Shown here: positions 41,291 through 50,210 of the stretch, in pieces | Layout: each line of letters begins with the position of its first letter | Numbering within the stretch: position 1 is the first letter of the stretch | Assembly: GCA_964584255.1 (NCBI GenBank) | Contig: CAZOZM010000006.1 | Coordinates: 1-64,000 of the forward strand | Reading direction: 5' to 3' | Origin: UBA3775 sp964584255 | GTDB taxonomy: Bacteria > Bacillota > Clostridia > Lachnospirales > Lachnospiraceae | Length of the DNA: 64,000 bases | The notes under the pieces: generated by a model | Told to the model about the DNA's origin: nothing | The model's input: only the letters and a program-made list of their open reading frames with translations | The model's database searches: none | Position numbers and translations under genes: made by a program

Positions 41291-43705
41291 ATGAAGGGAT
41301 ACTCAGCACAGTCAAAGAAAATAATTTCTTTTGCCGCAGATGCGGCCGGATCTTTTAACAGCAGATATATCGGCAGTGAACATCTGTTATTTGCACTCTG
41401 CAGGGTTCAGAGTGTTGCGAGAGATGTACTTAAAAAGTTTGTTAAAGTCGATGATATTGAAAATATATTAGCGGATTTTTCGGATGATATGATAAATATG
41501 TCTGAAAAAAACGAAAAGATTCCATATTCGGAGAAAATGGAAAACATAATCGAACGGGCTTGTGAAGAGGCAGATAAAAGAGGAGATGTACAGATAGAGT
41601 CGTCGCATCTTCTGCTTGCATTGCTTAAGGAAAAGGACTGTCTTGCGATAAGAATCCTCAATACGATTAATGTTAAACTTCAGGAAGTATATGTGGCAGC
41701 ACTTTCTTCATGCGGTTACACGGAGTCGCAGATTAAGGATGAGCTTAACGGATTGAAGCGAACCTCAGGCAGAAGTGAATATTTAAACAAATATACCCGT
41801 GATCTGACGGCAGATGCCGCAGAAGGGAAGATTGAGCCGGTTATAGGACGTGAAAAAGAAATAAGCAGAATAATTGAAATTCTCGGAAGAAAGAACAAGA
41901 ATAATCCTTGCCTTGTCGGAGAGCCGGGAATAGGAAAAACGGCAGTGGTTGAAGGACTTGCCCAGCTTATTGCCAATGGAGCGGTTCCGGACATAATAAA
42001 AGGGACAAGACTCCTGTCTTTAGATTTGTCGGGAATGATAGCAGGCTCAAAATATAGGGGAGAATTTGAGGAACGTATAAGAAGGCTCATGGATGAGGTT
42101 AAGTCAGCCGGTAACATAATTCTCTTTTTGGATGAGCTGCATACTCTTATAGGAGCCGGAAGTGCGGAAGGTACAATGGATGCCGCAAATATATTAAAAC
42201 CTGCTCTTTCCAGAGGTGAGATCAAGATAATTGGTGCAACAACCAGGGATGAATACCGCAAATATGTTGAAAAGGATGCAGCACTTGAAAGAAGATTTCA
42301 GCCTATTGCAATTGAAGAACCTGATGAGGAGGCATCCGAGCAGATTCTGTTTGGACTTAGGGAACACTTGGAATCGTTTCATAATGTTGTAATCACGGAT
42401 GATGCAATAAAAGCTGCAGTTTCACTTTCAACAAGATATATAAATGACAGATACAGACCTGATAAGTGTATCGACTGTCTTGATGAGGCCTGCAGCAGTG
42501 TAAAAACATCTCATTATAAAATCGGACCTGAAACATCCGAAATGACAAAGCGCCTGGAAGAAATTACCGTAGAAAAAGAAGACTGTCTTTCAAAGCTTGA
42601 ATATGAAAAGCTGGAAGAACTTTCAAATGAAGAAAAGGAAATAAAACAGAAAATTTCCAGGGCAAATGGTCAGAACGGAAGCAGAAAGGCAAAAGTTACG
42701 GCTGCTGACGTAACCGGAATAGTAAGCAGACAGACGGGAATTCCTCTGTCAAAGATTTCTCAATCAGAGAATGAAAAACTGCTTAAGCTTGAAAAAGAAC
42801 TTCATAAAAGGGTAATTGGACAAAATGAAGCCATAGAAAGTGTGTCAAAAGCAATAAGAAGGGGAAGAACTGGAATTAAAGATCCGGCAAGACCTACAGG
42901 TTCCTTCCTTTTCCTCGGACCTACAGGTGTCGGAAAAACTGAGCTGTGCAAGGCATTGGCAGAACTTATGTTTGGAAATGAGTCTTCAATAATACGCGTT
43001 GATATGTCCGAATATATGGAAAAACACAGTGTGTCGAAGATGATTGGTTCACCTCCGGGGTATGTTGGTCATGATGAGGGCGGACAACTTTCGGAACAGG
43101 TGAGAAGAAAGCCATATTCAATAGTTCTGTTTGATGAAATAGAAAAAGCACATCCTGATGTCTTCAATATTTTGCTTCAGGTTCTTGATGAAGGACATAT
43201 TACTGACAGTCAGGGAAGAAGGGTAAGCTTTAAGAACACCGTAATCATAATGACAAGCAATGCCGGTGCCCAGTCAATAATGAGTCCGAAGCAGCTTGGA
43301 TTTTCAAAGGTCAGTGATTCCGCAAAGGATTATGAATATATGAAGAATGGTGTGATGGAAGAAGTAAAACGTATATTCAAACCTGAGTTTTTAAATCGTA
43401 TAGATGACATAATCGTCTTTCATCAGCTTACTGACAGTGAACTGCATGATATTGTCAGACTTATGCTTACAAAGCTTAAGAAAAGGCTTCTTGAAAGCAA
43501 TAATATAGAATTGAAGTATTCACAGCAGGTAATTGATTATATTGCAAAGAAGGGAAATGATCCTAAATATGGAGCAAGACCTTTAAAGAGAGCAATACAG
43601 GACGGCGTGGAGGATGCACTTGCAGATGCAATTCTGTCAGGAATGGTAAAACCGGGAGGAAAGGCAAACCTTAAACTGAAAAACGAAAGAATTATCGTAG
43701 AATAG
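41291..43705 (+). CDS. clpC: ATP-dependent Clp protease ATP-binding subunit ClpC
   Basis: An 804-residue Hsp100 unfoldase that feeds proteins to ClpP. It has two N-terminal Clp repeats (about 1-145), AAA+ module D1 with Walker A GEPGIGKT and Walker B ILFLDELH, a short middle region (about 405-455, Glu/Lys-rich, like the UVR-containing linker of ClpC rather than the long ClpB coil), module D2 with Walker A GPTGVGKT and sensor regions, and the C-terminal D2 small domain. TTG one codon upstream is a possible start, but ATG 41291 has GGAGG at 7 nt. radA follows 15 nt later. The usual ctsR-mcsA-mcsB genes are not in front. Confidence 0.94.
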   Translation: MKGYSAQSKKIISFAADAAGSFNSRYIGSEHLLFALCRVQSVARDVLKKFVKVDDIENILADFSDDMINMSEKNEKIPYSEKMENIIERACEEADKRGDVQIESSHLLLALLKEKDCLAIRILNTINVKLQEVYVAALSSCGYTESQIKDELNGLKRTSGRSEYLNKYTRDLTADAAEGKIEPVIGREKEISRIIEILGRKNKNNPCLVGEPGIGKTAVVEGLAQLIANGAVPDIIKGTRLLSLDLSGMIAGSKYRGEFEERIRRLMDEVKSAGNIILFLDELHTLIGAGSAEGTMDAANILKPALSRGEIKIIGATTRDEYRKYVEKDAALERRFQPIAIEEPDEEASEQILFGLREHLESFHNVVITDDAIKAAVSLSTRYINDRYRPDKCIDCLDEACSSVKTSHYKIGPETSEMTKRLEEITVEKEDCLSKLEYEKLEELSNEEKEIKQKISRANGQNGSRKAKVTAADVTGIVSRQTGIPLSKISQSENEKLLKLEKELHKRVIGQNEAIESVSKAIRRGRTGIKDPARPTGSFLFLGPTGVGKTELCKALAELMFGNESSIIRVDMSEYMEKHSVSKMIGSPPGYVGHDEGGQLSEQVRRKPYSIVLFDEIEKAHPDVFNILLQVLDEGHITDSQGRRVSFKNTVIIMTSNAGAQSIMSPKQLGFSKVSDSAKDYEYMKNGVMEEVKRIFKPEFLNRIDDIIVFHQLTDSELHDIVRLMLTKLKKRLLESNNIELKYSQQVIDYIAKKGNDPKYGARPLKRAIQDGVEDALADAILSGMVKPGGKANLKLKNERIIVE

Positions 43706-43720
43706 CATAGCGGAGGGGAA

Positions 43721-45091
43721 ATGGCAAAAGCAAAAAAACTGTTTTACTGTACACAGTGCGGGAATGAGTTAACAAAGTGGGAAGGTAAGTGCCCTGCATG
43801 CGGTGTATGGGGAACAATAGATGAGGCACCGGCGGATTATGGGAAAAATAAAGCCGGTGTCTTCAGGGGAAATGGCAGGTTTGGAGAAAGAACCCCCATA
43901 TCAAAGGTAAATGCCGAAACAGAGGTAAGAACGGATACCGGAATTGAAGAACTTAACAGGGTTCTGGGAGGCGGTATAGTTAAGGGATCGCTGATATTGG
44001 TTGGCGGTGATCCGGGAATAGGAAAATCAACACTTCTTCTTCAAATGTGCCGAAGTATTTCGATGCAGGACAGAAGTGTATTATATGTTTCAGGAGAGGA
44101 AAGCCTTAAACAGATTAAGTTAAGAGCCGACAGAATAGGGGATTTTCCTGATACATTGGAACTTCTTTCCGATACGAATTTCGACTATGTCGTGTCACAG
44201 ATATATGATATGAGGCCTGAAGTGGTTATTATTGACTCAATTCAGACCATGTGCAGGGAAGACGTCGATTCTGCTGCGGGTTCTCCGGGACAGATAAGGG
44301 AAATAACTCAGTCGCTGCTAAAAATAGCAAAGGAAGAAGATATAACGGTCTTTATAATAGGACATGTTACAAAGGAAGGTACGGTTGCAGGTCCAAGAAT
44401 GCTTGAACATATGGTTGATACCGTATTGTATTTTGAGGGAGAAAACAGTTCTCTGTTCAGAATACTCCGGGCAGTAAAAAACAGATTTGGCTCGACAAAT
44501 GAAATTGCTGTATTTGAAATGAGGCAGGCAGGTTTAGCGGAGGTTAAGAATCCGAGTGAACATATGCTGTGCGGCAGACCGGAGAATGAACCCGGTACGG
44601 TGGTTACAGTGGTAATGGAAGGAACGAGACCTCTTATGTTGGAAGTTCAGGCGCTTATCTGCCAGACCTCCTTTAACATGCCAAGGCGTACTGCGGCCGG
44701 AATTGATTACAACAGAATGAATCTGTTGCTTGCAGTAATGGAAAAAAAGATGGGAATAAGGCTTTCCGGCTGTGATGCCTATGTTAATATAGCAGGCGGT
44801 ATCAGAGTTTCGGACCCTTCAATTGACCTGAGCATGATAATGGCTATTTTTTCCGGATTTTTAAACAAGCCGATGGATGAAAAAACGGTTGTATTTGGAG
44901 AAGTCGGACTCATAGGAGAAGTGAGAGCGGTTTCACAGGTATCAGCCAGAGTTTCGGAAGCTGAAAAACTCGGATATAAAAAATGCATTCTTCCTGCGGC
45001 ATGCGTGGAACAGCTTAAAGCAGGAGGGAAGAAGTTCGCTATTGAACTGATAGGAATAAAGAATATTTACGAACTGAAAAAACTGTTTTAG
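43721..45091 (+). CDS. radA: DNA repair protein RadA
   Basis: A 456-residue RecA-related branch-migration ATPase. It has the N-terminal zinc finger (CTQCG and CPACG, residues about 10-29), Walker A GDPGIGKST, Walker B EVVIIDSIQT, the RadA-specific KNRFGST motif and a C-terminal Lon-like domain (about 270-456; GIDYNRMNLLLAVMEKK, VNIAGGIRVSDPSIDL). GGAGGGG precedes the ATG. The clpC-radA order is common in Firmicutes; the usual disA does not follow. Confidence 0.97.
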   Translation: MAKAKKLFYCTQCGNELTKWEGKCPACGVWGTIDEAPADYGKNKAGVFRGNGRFGERTPISKVNAETEVRTDTGIEELNRVLGGGIVKGSLILVGGDPGIGKSTLLLQMCRSISMQDRSVLYVSGEESLKQIKLRADRIGDFPDTLELLSDTNFDYVVSQIYDMRPEVVIIDSIQTMCREDVDSAAGSPGQIREITQSLLKIAKEEDITVFIIGHVTKEGTVAGPRMLEHMVDTVLYFEGENSSLFRILRAVKNRFGSTNEIAVFEMRQAGLAEVKNPSEHMLCGRPENEPGTVVTVVMEGTRPLMLEVQALICQTSFNMPRRTAAGIDYNRMNLLLAVMEKKMGIRLSGCDAYVNIAGGIRVSDPSIDLSMIMAIFSGFLNKPMDEKTVVFGEVGLIGEVRAVSQVSARVSEAEKLGYKKCILPAACVEQLKAGGKKFAIELIGIKNIYELKKLF

Positions 45092-45113
45092 TTTTATTTT
45101 GTCAGGAGGAAGT

Positions 45114-46493
45114 ATGGTACTGAAGAAAAGAGTGACAGCCGGTTTTATTACCGTGGTTTTAACAGGATGTCTGTTTACAGGTTGTGGAAAAAATCAGGAT
45201 GGTCTGTCAAAAGAGGTAATTTCGGGATATGAGCACAGTTTTTTCAATTCCCTCCAAGGGGATGACAATACTGTCCTGACATATGATGAGGAAGGTTATG
45301 TTTTAACTGATGATTATGTTTATGTGAGAAATGATTCGGCGGTTTTAAAGGGAAGTCCGGATGCATCGGCTGAAAATATTGCAACAAAAGTTTTCGGAGA
45401 TAAGCTTTACCGTACCGGATATAAGGACGGATGGATGCGTGTTTATGAAGATAATATGACGATGTATATAAATGAATCCATGGTAACAACTCTGACAATT
45501 GATACTGAAAGTGATTTCACATATTCAATAGCGGCACTTAATATTACCGATACTTCAAGGCAGTTTTATTCATATGATGATTTATGCGGTGATCTGAATG
45601 AGATTCGTGAGCAGTTTTCGGATGTAACGCATGTAAATGTTATCGGCAGTTCGGCAGATAAACGTAATATATATGAAATTGTAATAGGTAATCCGGAGGC
45701 GGAAAAAAGTCTGCTTATTGTCGGGGGAATGTCGGGATGTGAATATATGACCGGACTGTTTTCCGTTAAACTTGCGGAATATTATGCACATTATGCCAAG
45801 GAAGGGCTGAAGGGCGGATATAAATACAGTGAGCTTTTGGATAAATGCTCCATTCATATTATCCCGATGTTGAATCCTGACGGTGTCGCAATAAGTCAGT
45901 ATAATATGGATGCCGTAAATAATAAAACATATGCGGATGCAATTAATTCATGGTTTCAACGGGATCAAAGCAGCGGCGGAATCAATCTTTCACTTGATAA
46001 TTATCTTATGTTTTATTCGGCAAATGTAAAAGGTGTTGAACTTGCAAAAAACTTTCCGAAAGACTGGAGTGATGCGTCAAGTGCTGCAGCTCCTGCAAAT
46101 AAGGGATATAAGGGCAGCGAACCGGCATCGGAAAATGAAACTAAAGCTCTCATTGACCTTATTGATGATTTAAATCCCGAAATGGTGATTAATTTAAGAA
46201 CTACAGGGAACTCGGTACAGTATAATTTCTCGGGTGATGCAGACGTACTGGCAAAATCAAAGGCATTTGCGGAGAAGGCAGCATCAATACTTACATATTC
46301 TTTAGACAATTCTGATCTGACAACATCAATGAACGGAAGTCTGGAAGAATATGCACTCAGTAAGGGTATACCGGCTCTCAGGGTGAATATAGGAAACGGA
46401 GATGCACCGCTTTCACTTAATGAATATAATTCCATATGGAATTCCGGCAGGGAGCTGCCGGCGGGAATGATTATTGAGTTGGTAAATAACTGA
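45114..46493 (+). CDS. Lipoprotein with SH3-like and inactive M14 carboxypeptidase-like domains
   Basis: A 459-residue protein. The lipobox LFTGC places the lipid at Cys24. Residues about 64-125 look like an SH3-type repeat (YVYVRND, DGWMRVYEDNMTMYINESMV). From about 150 an M14 zinc-carboxypeptidase fold is recognisable: YDDLCGDLNEI, LLIVGGMSGCEYMTG, IIPMLNPDGVAISQYN, GVELAKNFPKDW, GYKGSEPASENETKAL and INLRTTGN. The catalytic set is lost: HxxE is S207-x-x-E210, the second zinc His is replaced near Arg362, the substrate Arg of NRNF is changed (AKNF), and the general base Glu is Asn425 (RVNIG). It is therefore probably a binding protein for peptidoglycan peptides or proteins. It lies 22 nt after radA and 16 nt before a DUF58 gene. 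Confidence 0.8.
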   Translation: MVLKKRVTAGFITVVLTGCLFTGCGKNQDGLSKEVISGYEHSFFNSLQGDDNTVLTYDEEGYVLTDDYVYVRNDSAVLKGSPDASAENIATKVFGDKLYRTGYKDGWMRVYEDNMTMYINESMVTTLTIDTESDFTYSIAALNITDTSRQFYSYDDLCGDLNEIREQFSDVTHVNVIGSSADKRNIYEIVIGNPEAEKSLLIVGGMSGCEYMTGLFSVKLAEYYAHYAKEGLKGGYKYSELLDKCSIHIIPMLNPDGVAISQYNMDAVNNKTYADAINSWFQRDQSSGGINLSLDNYLMFYSANVKGVELAKNFPKDWSDASSAAAPANKGYKGSEPASENETKALIDLIDDLNPEMVINLRTTGNSVQYNFSGDADVLAKSKAFAEKAASILTYSLDNSDLTTSMNGSLEEYALSKGIPALRVNIGNGDAPLSLNEYNSIWNSGRELPAGMIIELVNN

Positions 46494-46509
46494 CGGTTTT
46501 GGAGGAGCA

Positions 46510-47637
46510 ATGGTTATTGGCGTGGTTGCCGTAATAGCATTGATTGTAATTGCTTTACAGTACAGAATATACAGGAAAAATTGGAAAAAAGGGTTAACAA
46601 CCGAACTGCGTTTTTCAAAATCTGTTGCAGAACAGGGTGAGGAGTTTTATCTCACGGAAACATGTATCAACAACAAGAATCTTGAAATATCGCCATTGAG
46701 AATAAAATATGCGGTCGATCGCAGTATTGTTTCGAAGGATATTCAGAACCAAAATGCACAGGGTTCAGATAAGTTTTATTTTTCGGATGGATTTGTTGCC
46801 GGACCATATAAGAAAATAACCAGAAGCATTAAATGCAAAGGATTAAAAAGAGGTGTATTTTCCATAGATGAAGTATATAGAAGTACATTTGACCTGTTTA
46901 TGCTTCATGAAATGCATGATATAGAGGAATGCAATGCGGAAATAAAAATATATCCGAAACATATGAACGTCGGAGACGGAAATTATGCATATGCAACGAT
47001 GTGCGGTGAAATGGTGAGCAGAATGCGTCTTATTGAAGATCCATTCTGTTTTAGGGGAATAAGAGAGTATTCGGTTAATGACAGCATAAAAAACATTAAC
47101 TGGAAGTCAACTGCGAGAACCGGAAATCTGATGGTAAATGAATTTGAATCAACATCATGGCAAAAAGCTCTTATAGCAGTAAATGCGGATGAAATATCGG
47201 CTCTGGCGGAAGAGGAAATGTTGGAAGAGAGTTTCAGACTTGCGGTAAGCTTTGCGGAGGAACTTCTTTGCAGAGGCTGTAATGTTGCTTTGATTGGAAA
47301 TTCAAGGAACTATAAGAGTGAAGAAGAGCTTTTTGTTAACTATATGTCTGACAGGGACAGTCACCTTGAATATGACATTGCCGTGGCTGAAATTAATCCG
47401 TCAATAAAAACGAGTCCGTTTCTTTCCGAAGAACGTCGTTCCTTATTGGAAGAGAGTGATTCCTATCTGATACTTATATCAATGGAGCAGTCTGAAGAAC
47501 TTTTTAGTGTTCTCAGAAAACGCAAGGCGTATGGAAGAGATTTTATGCTCATTGTACCTGTCAATTACAGAAATAAAATGTCGGTTCCGGAGGATCTTGC
47601 GGAACATTCATTGGCTTGGAGAATAAATGATGATTGA
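46510..47637 (+). CDS. DUF58 domain protein
   Basis: A 375-residue protein with one N-terminal membrane segment (about 1-18), a beta-rich region (25-120) and the DUF58 core with the signature DPFCFRGIREYSVNDSIKNINWKSTARTGNLMVNEFE (described by its parts DPF, FRGIREY, INWKSTAR). The C-terminal part resembles a von Willebrand A-like fold (ALIAVNAD, then SFAEELLCRGCNVALIG). DUF58 genes usually sit beside a MoxR ATPase and transglutaminase/DUF4129 genes; here a DUF4129-type gene overlaps the stop by 11 nt, but MoxR is missing. The role is unknown; chaperone-like or envelope functions are proposed for such clusters. Confidence 0.88.
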   Translation: MVIGVVAVIALIVIALQYRIYRKNWKKGLTTELRFSKSVAEQGEEFYLTETCINNKNLEISPLRIKYAVDRSIVSKDIQNQNAQGSDKFYFSDGFVAGPYKKITRSIKCKGLKRGVFSIDEVYRSTFDLFMLHEMHDIEECNAEIKIYPKHMNVGDGNYAYATMCGEMVSRMRLIEDPFCFRGIREYSVNDSIKNINWKSTARTGNLMVNEFESTSWQKALIAVNADEISALAEEEMLEESFRLAVSFAEELLCRGCNVALIGNSRNYKSEEELFVNYMSDRDSHLEYDIAVAEINPSIKTSPFLSEERRSLLEESDSYLILISMEQSEELFSVLRKRKAYGRDFMLIVPVNYRNKMSVPEDLAEHSLAWRINDD

Positions 47638-48709
47638 GAAATACATAAAGAAAACCAGAATGATAAGTACTCTGCTGACATGGCTCAATATATACATGGC
47701 AGTGTTGTTCTTTCTCTTTTATATGGATATAAATCCGGTTATAAAAGCAACGGTTAATTTATGTATGTTGGCCGGATATTATATCAGTTACAGATATATG
47801 GAAAAAAAGGAGAGAAAGTTTGATGATACACTCGTAATGAAGCCGGTTTTCTTTCTGTTTGGCGCGGCGGCATTAATTCTGTCGACATTTTATAATGATG
47901 GGATTTGTTCAATTGTGGAGAGAGTACTTGGAATTATTCTGATAGCGGGATTTCTCTACAACATGTATTTATCGTCCTATGTAAATTATCTGAGTGAGAC
48001 AAATTCATTTGAAGCCTCAAACATAAACAGGAGTTTTAAAAACCACAATATGAATTATATTCTGTGGCTTTTTATGTTTGTCACGATTTCGCTGATTTCT
48101 CTTTTTCTGCCATATAAAGCAATGGGCAATATGCTACTTGATGGAATGAGGGTACTGTTCGGATATATTTTCAGAAACAGAAAACAACAGACCGGAAGCG
48201 TAGCATATGAAAGTGTAGAGGAGGAAGCGAAGGATTTTGCGGTTGTTTCCGATGGGGAAAATGCATCTTCATTCTGGCTTGTAGTAATGGTTATCTTTAT
48301 TTCCCTGCTGATTCTGATGCTTTATCTGGCCGTAAAAAAGATAAAGGAAAATATAGCAGATGGAGCTGTGAAAGAATATGCGATGACGGATATACCGGAA
48401 TATGAAACGGTTGAGGATATTCCTCACAGCAGAAACAGACGGAAAAGAACCGGGTTTTCCGACAGTGTTGAAGGAAAAATAAGGCTGAGCTTTGTAAAAG
48501 CCGTAAGAAGCATACATGGAAAGAATGTAGATGAGAGTCATACTCCGGATGAACTTGTCGGGAAATTTGACGAGAATGACATCTTAAAGGAAACATATGA
48601 GAAGGTGCGGTATTCAGTAAATCAGGTAACCGAACCCGAGGCTGAAAGGGCACAGGATGCGGCAAAAAATATAAAACGCAGGCTCAAGAGGAATAAAACC
48701 AAACATTAA
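47627..48709 (+). CDS. Polytopic membrane protein with DUF4129-like C terminus
   Basis: A 360-residue protein with about six hydrophobic segments: five in the first 165 residues (for example LLTWLNIYMAVLFFLFYMD and YILWLFMFVTISLISLFLP) and one at about 212-233. A cytoplasmic C-terminal region (about 270-360) matches the DUF4129 pattern: basic linker NRRKRTG, helical SVEGKIRLSFVKAVRS, and SHTPDELVGKF. It begins inside the DUF58 gene, so translation is coupled. There is no transglutaminase domain, which is often fused or adjacent in such loci. Function unknown. Confidence 0.78.
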   Translation: MMIEKYIKKTRMISTLLTWLNIYMAVLFFLFYMDINPVIKATVNLCMLAGYYISYRYMEKKERKFDDTLVMKPVFFLFGAAALILSTFYNDGICSIVERVLGIILIAGFLYNMYLSSYVNYLSETNSFEASNINRSFKNHNMNYILWLFMFVTISLISLFLPYKAMGNMLLDGMRVLFGYIFRNRKQQTGSVAYESVEEEAKDFAVVSDGENASSFWLVVMVIFISLLILMLYLAVKKIKENIADGAVKEYAMTDIPEYETVEDIPHSRNRRKRTGFSDSVEGKIRLSFVKAVRSIHGKNVDESHTPDELVGKFDENDILKETYEKVRYSVNQVTEPEAERAQDAAKNIKRRLKRNKTKH

Positions 48710-48788
48710 ATGAAACGGTAAGCTGATTGGACGGAAACGCGTTATGAGATAAAACTTTGTCTGCTGAAGAAAAAAATATCCAAAAGGG

Positions 48789-48817
48789 TTGACTTTTGGA
48801 AGAATATGTAGTAGTAT
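48789..48817 (+). promoter_or_regulatory. Promoter of tRNA-Trp
   Basis: TTGACT (48789-48794) and TAGTAT (48812-48817) with a 17-nt spacer, 22 nt before the mature tRNA 5' end. Confidence 0.65.
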
Positions 48818-48838
48818 ATTCCTCGGTTGCTAAACCAA

Positions 48839-48911
48839 AGGGGTATAGTTCAGCTGGTAGAATATCGGTCTCCAAAACCGCAGGTCGTGGGTTCGAATCC
48901 TACTGCCCCTG
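48839..48911 (+). tRNA. tRNA-Trp (anticodon CCA)
   Basis: The acceptor stem pairs AGGGGTA (48839-48845) with TGCCCCT (48904-48910), with G48911 as discriminator. The anticodon arm is CGGT-CTCCAAA-ACCG, giving anticodon CCA, which reads UGG. The T arm contains GTTCGAATC. The 3' CCA is not encoded and must be added by tRNA nucleotidyltransferase. It has its own promoter and terminator and no other tRNA beside it. Confidence 0.97.
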
Positions 48912-48915
48912 TAAG

Positions 48916-48950
48916 AATCACTTTTGTCTGATGACGAAAGTGATTTTTTT
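48916..48950 (+). terminator. Terminator of tRNA-Trp
   Basis: AATCACTTT pairs with GAAAGTGATT around an 11-nt loop, followed by a run of eight or more T residues. Confidence 0.9.
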
Positions 48951-49048
48951 TATCATCAGGAAGGAAAATCCTAAAGTATGATTACGGACGGAGAAATACT
49001 GTCGTCAAAAGAAGATTTTTTATCCGTCTGTCGTGAGAGCAAAAACTC

Positions 49049-49077
49049 TTGAATTTATATGGGGGTTATGATATATT
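49049..49077 (+). promoter_or_regulatory. Promoter of nrnA-tgt-yajC
   Basis: TTGAAT (49049-49054) and TATATT (49072-49077), 17-nt spacer, giving a leader of about 120 nt. The region 48951-49048 shows nothing else that I can name. Confidence 0.55.
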
Positions 49078-49142
49078 GGCTTTGTTATACAAATTTGAAA
49101 ATTTATGGTGTTTATCTTACTTGTAGTATAAAATGAGTACAG

Positions 49143-49179
49143 ATAAGGGGATGTGCAGTATTGTACGTCCCTTATTTTA
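49143..49179 (+). other. Attenuator-like hairpin in the nrnA leader
   Basis: ATAAGGG (49143-49149) pairs with CCCTTAT (49169-49175), with further GT/AC pairing inside, and is followed by TTTTAG. It lies between the promoter and the nrnA start, so it is either a weak attenuator or an mRNA-stabilising stem. Confidence 0.45.
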
Positions 49180-49207
49180 GTATTGGCATATAACGAAGGG
49201 GGTATAT

Positions 49208-50182
49208 ATGGCAGTATATGACAGGTTAATTGATATTTTGAGGGGGCACAGAGTAATAATTCAGCCTCACGATTTTCCGGATCCGGATGCAATAGGTTCA
49301 GCCTACGGTCTCCAGTATTTTCTCAAACAGAAAGGGATTGATTCTGAACTTATATACAACGGAAAAATTGAGAAGATGAATACAAAGCGCATAATCGAAG
49401 GAACCGGTATTTTAATAAAAAACATCAGTGAAGTCGATGATCTTTCGGGAGAAGAGTATATAATAACCATAGATGGACAGAAAAACAATTCGAACTTTAC
49501 CGATATTCCGGGGGAAGAAATTGCATGTATAGATCATCATACATGGACTACGGATTATAAGTATGAATTTGTTGATCACCGCAGATATGGAGCATGCAGC
49601 AGTATTGTAGTCAGTTATTATATGGAGAGCGGCGTCAGTATGCCAAAGAGTGTTGCTACCGCGTTGCTTTTCGGTATAAAGATGGATACTTTTGATTTTA
49701 CAAGGGGAGTGACGGAAGCCGATATACGGGCTTTTGCTTATCTGCATCCGATAGCAGATAATTTATATGTTACACATTTGGAGAAAAACAATCTTGAACT
49801 TTCGGATTTGCGAGCATATGGTGTGGCTTTTGAACATACGGTGGTTTTTGACCGTGTCGGATTCGCGCATATAAACTTTGACTGTCCGGATGCCTTGATT
49901 GCAATGGTTTCGGATTTTATACTTGCACTTGAAGCAGTAGATATATCAGTTGTTTATGCGGACAGAGAGGGCGGTTATAAGTTTTCCGTCAGATCTGAAT
50001 TGGAAAATGTCAATGCCGGAAAGTTTATTGCAAAGGCACTTGATGGAATAGGTGACGGTGGCGGTCATCCGACAATGTCAGGAGGAATTATTCCAAAAAC
50101 ATCAATTCCTCTTTTGGGAATGGATAAGGAATATAAAATTATCCGCCTGTTTTTGGATGCCCTGGCTGAATTAAAAGGCTGA
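49208..50182 (+). CDS. nrnA: DHH-family nanoRNase / pAp phosphatase
   Basis: A 324-residue bifunctional enzyme that degrades very short RNAs and dephosphorylates 3'-phosphoadenosine 5'-phosphate. The Mn2+-binding DHH motifs are HDFPDPDAIGSAYGLQY, IDGQ, and CIDHHTW, with the DHHA1 C-terminal signature DGIGDGGGHPTMSGG. Length is normal for NrnA. GAAGGGGG precedes the ATG. Cyclic-di-nucleotide phosphodiesterase relatives (GdpP) are larger and membrane-bound, which is not the case here. It begins a unit with tgt and yajC. Confidence 0.9.
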   Translation: MAVYDRLIDILRGHRVIIQPHDFPDPDAIGSAYGLQYFLKQKGIDSELIYNGKIEKMNTKRIIEGTGILIKNISEVDDLSGEEYIITIDGQKNNSNFTDIPGEEIACIDHHTWTTDYKYEFVDHRRYGACSSIVVSYYMESGVSMPKSVATALLFGIKMDTFDFTRGVTEADIRAFAYLHPIADNLYVTHLEKNNLELSDLRAYGVAFEHTVVFDRVGFAHINFDCPDALIAMVSDFILALEAVDISVVYADREGGYKFSVRSELENVNAGKFIAKALDGIGDGGGHPTMSGGIIPKTSIPLLGMDKEYKIIRLFLDALAELKG

Positions 50183-50210
50183 AATTATATTAACATGAAA
50201 GGACTTTTTA

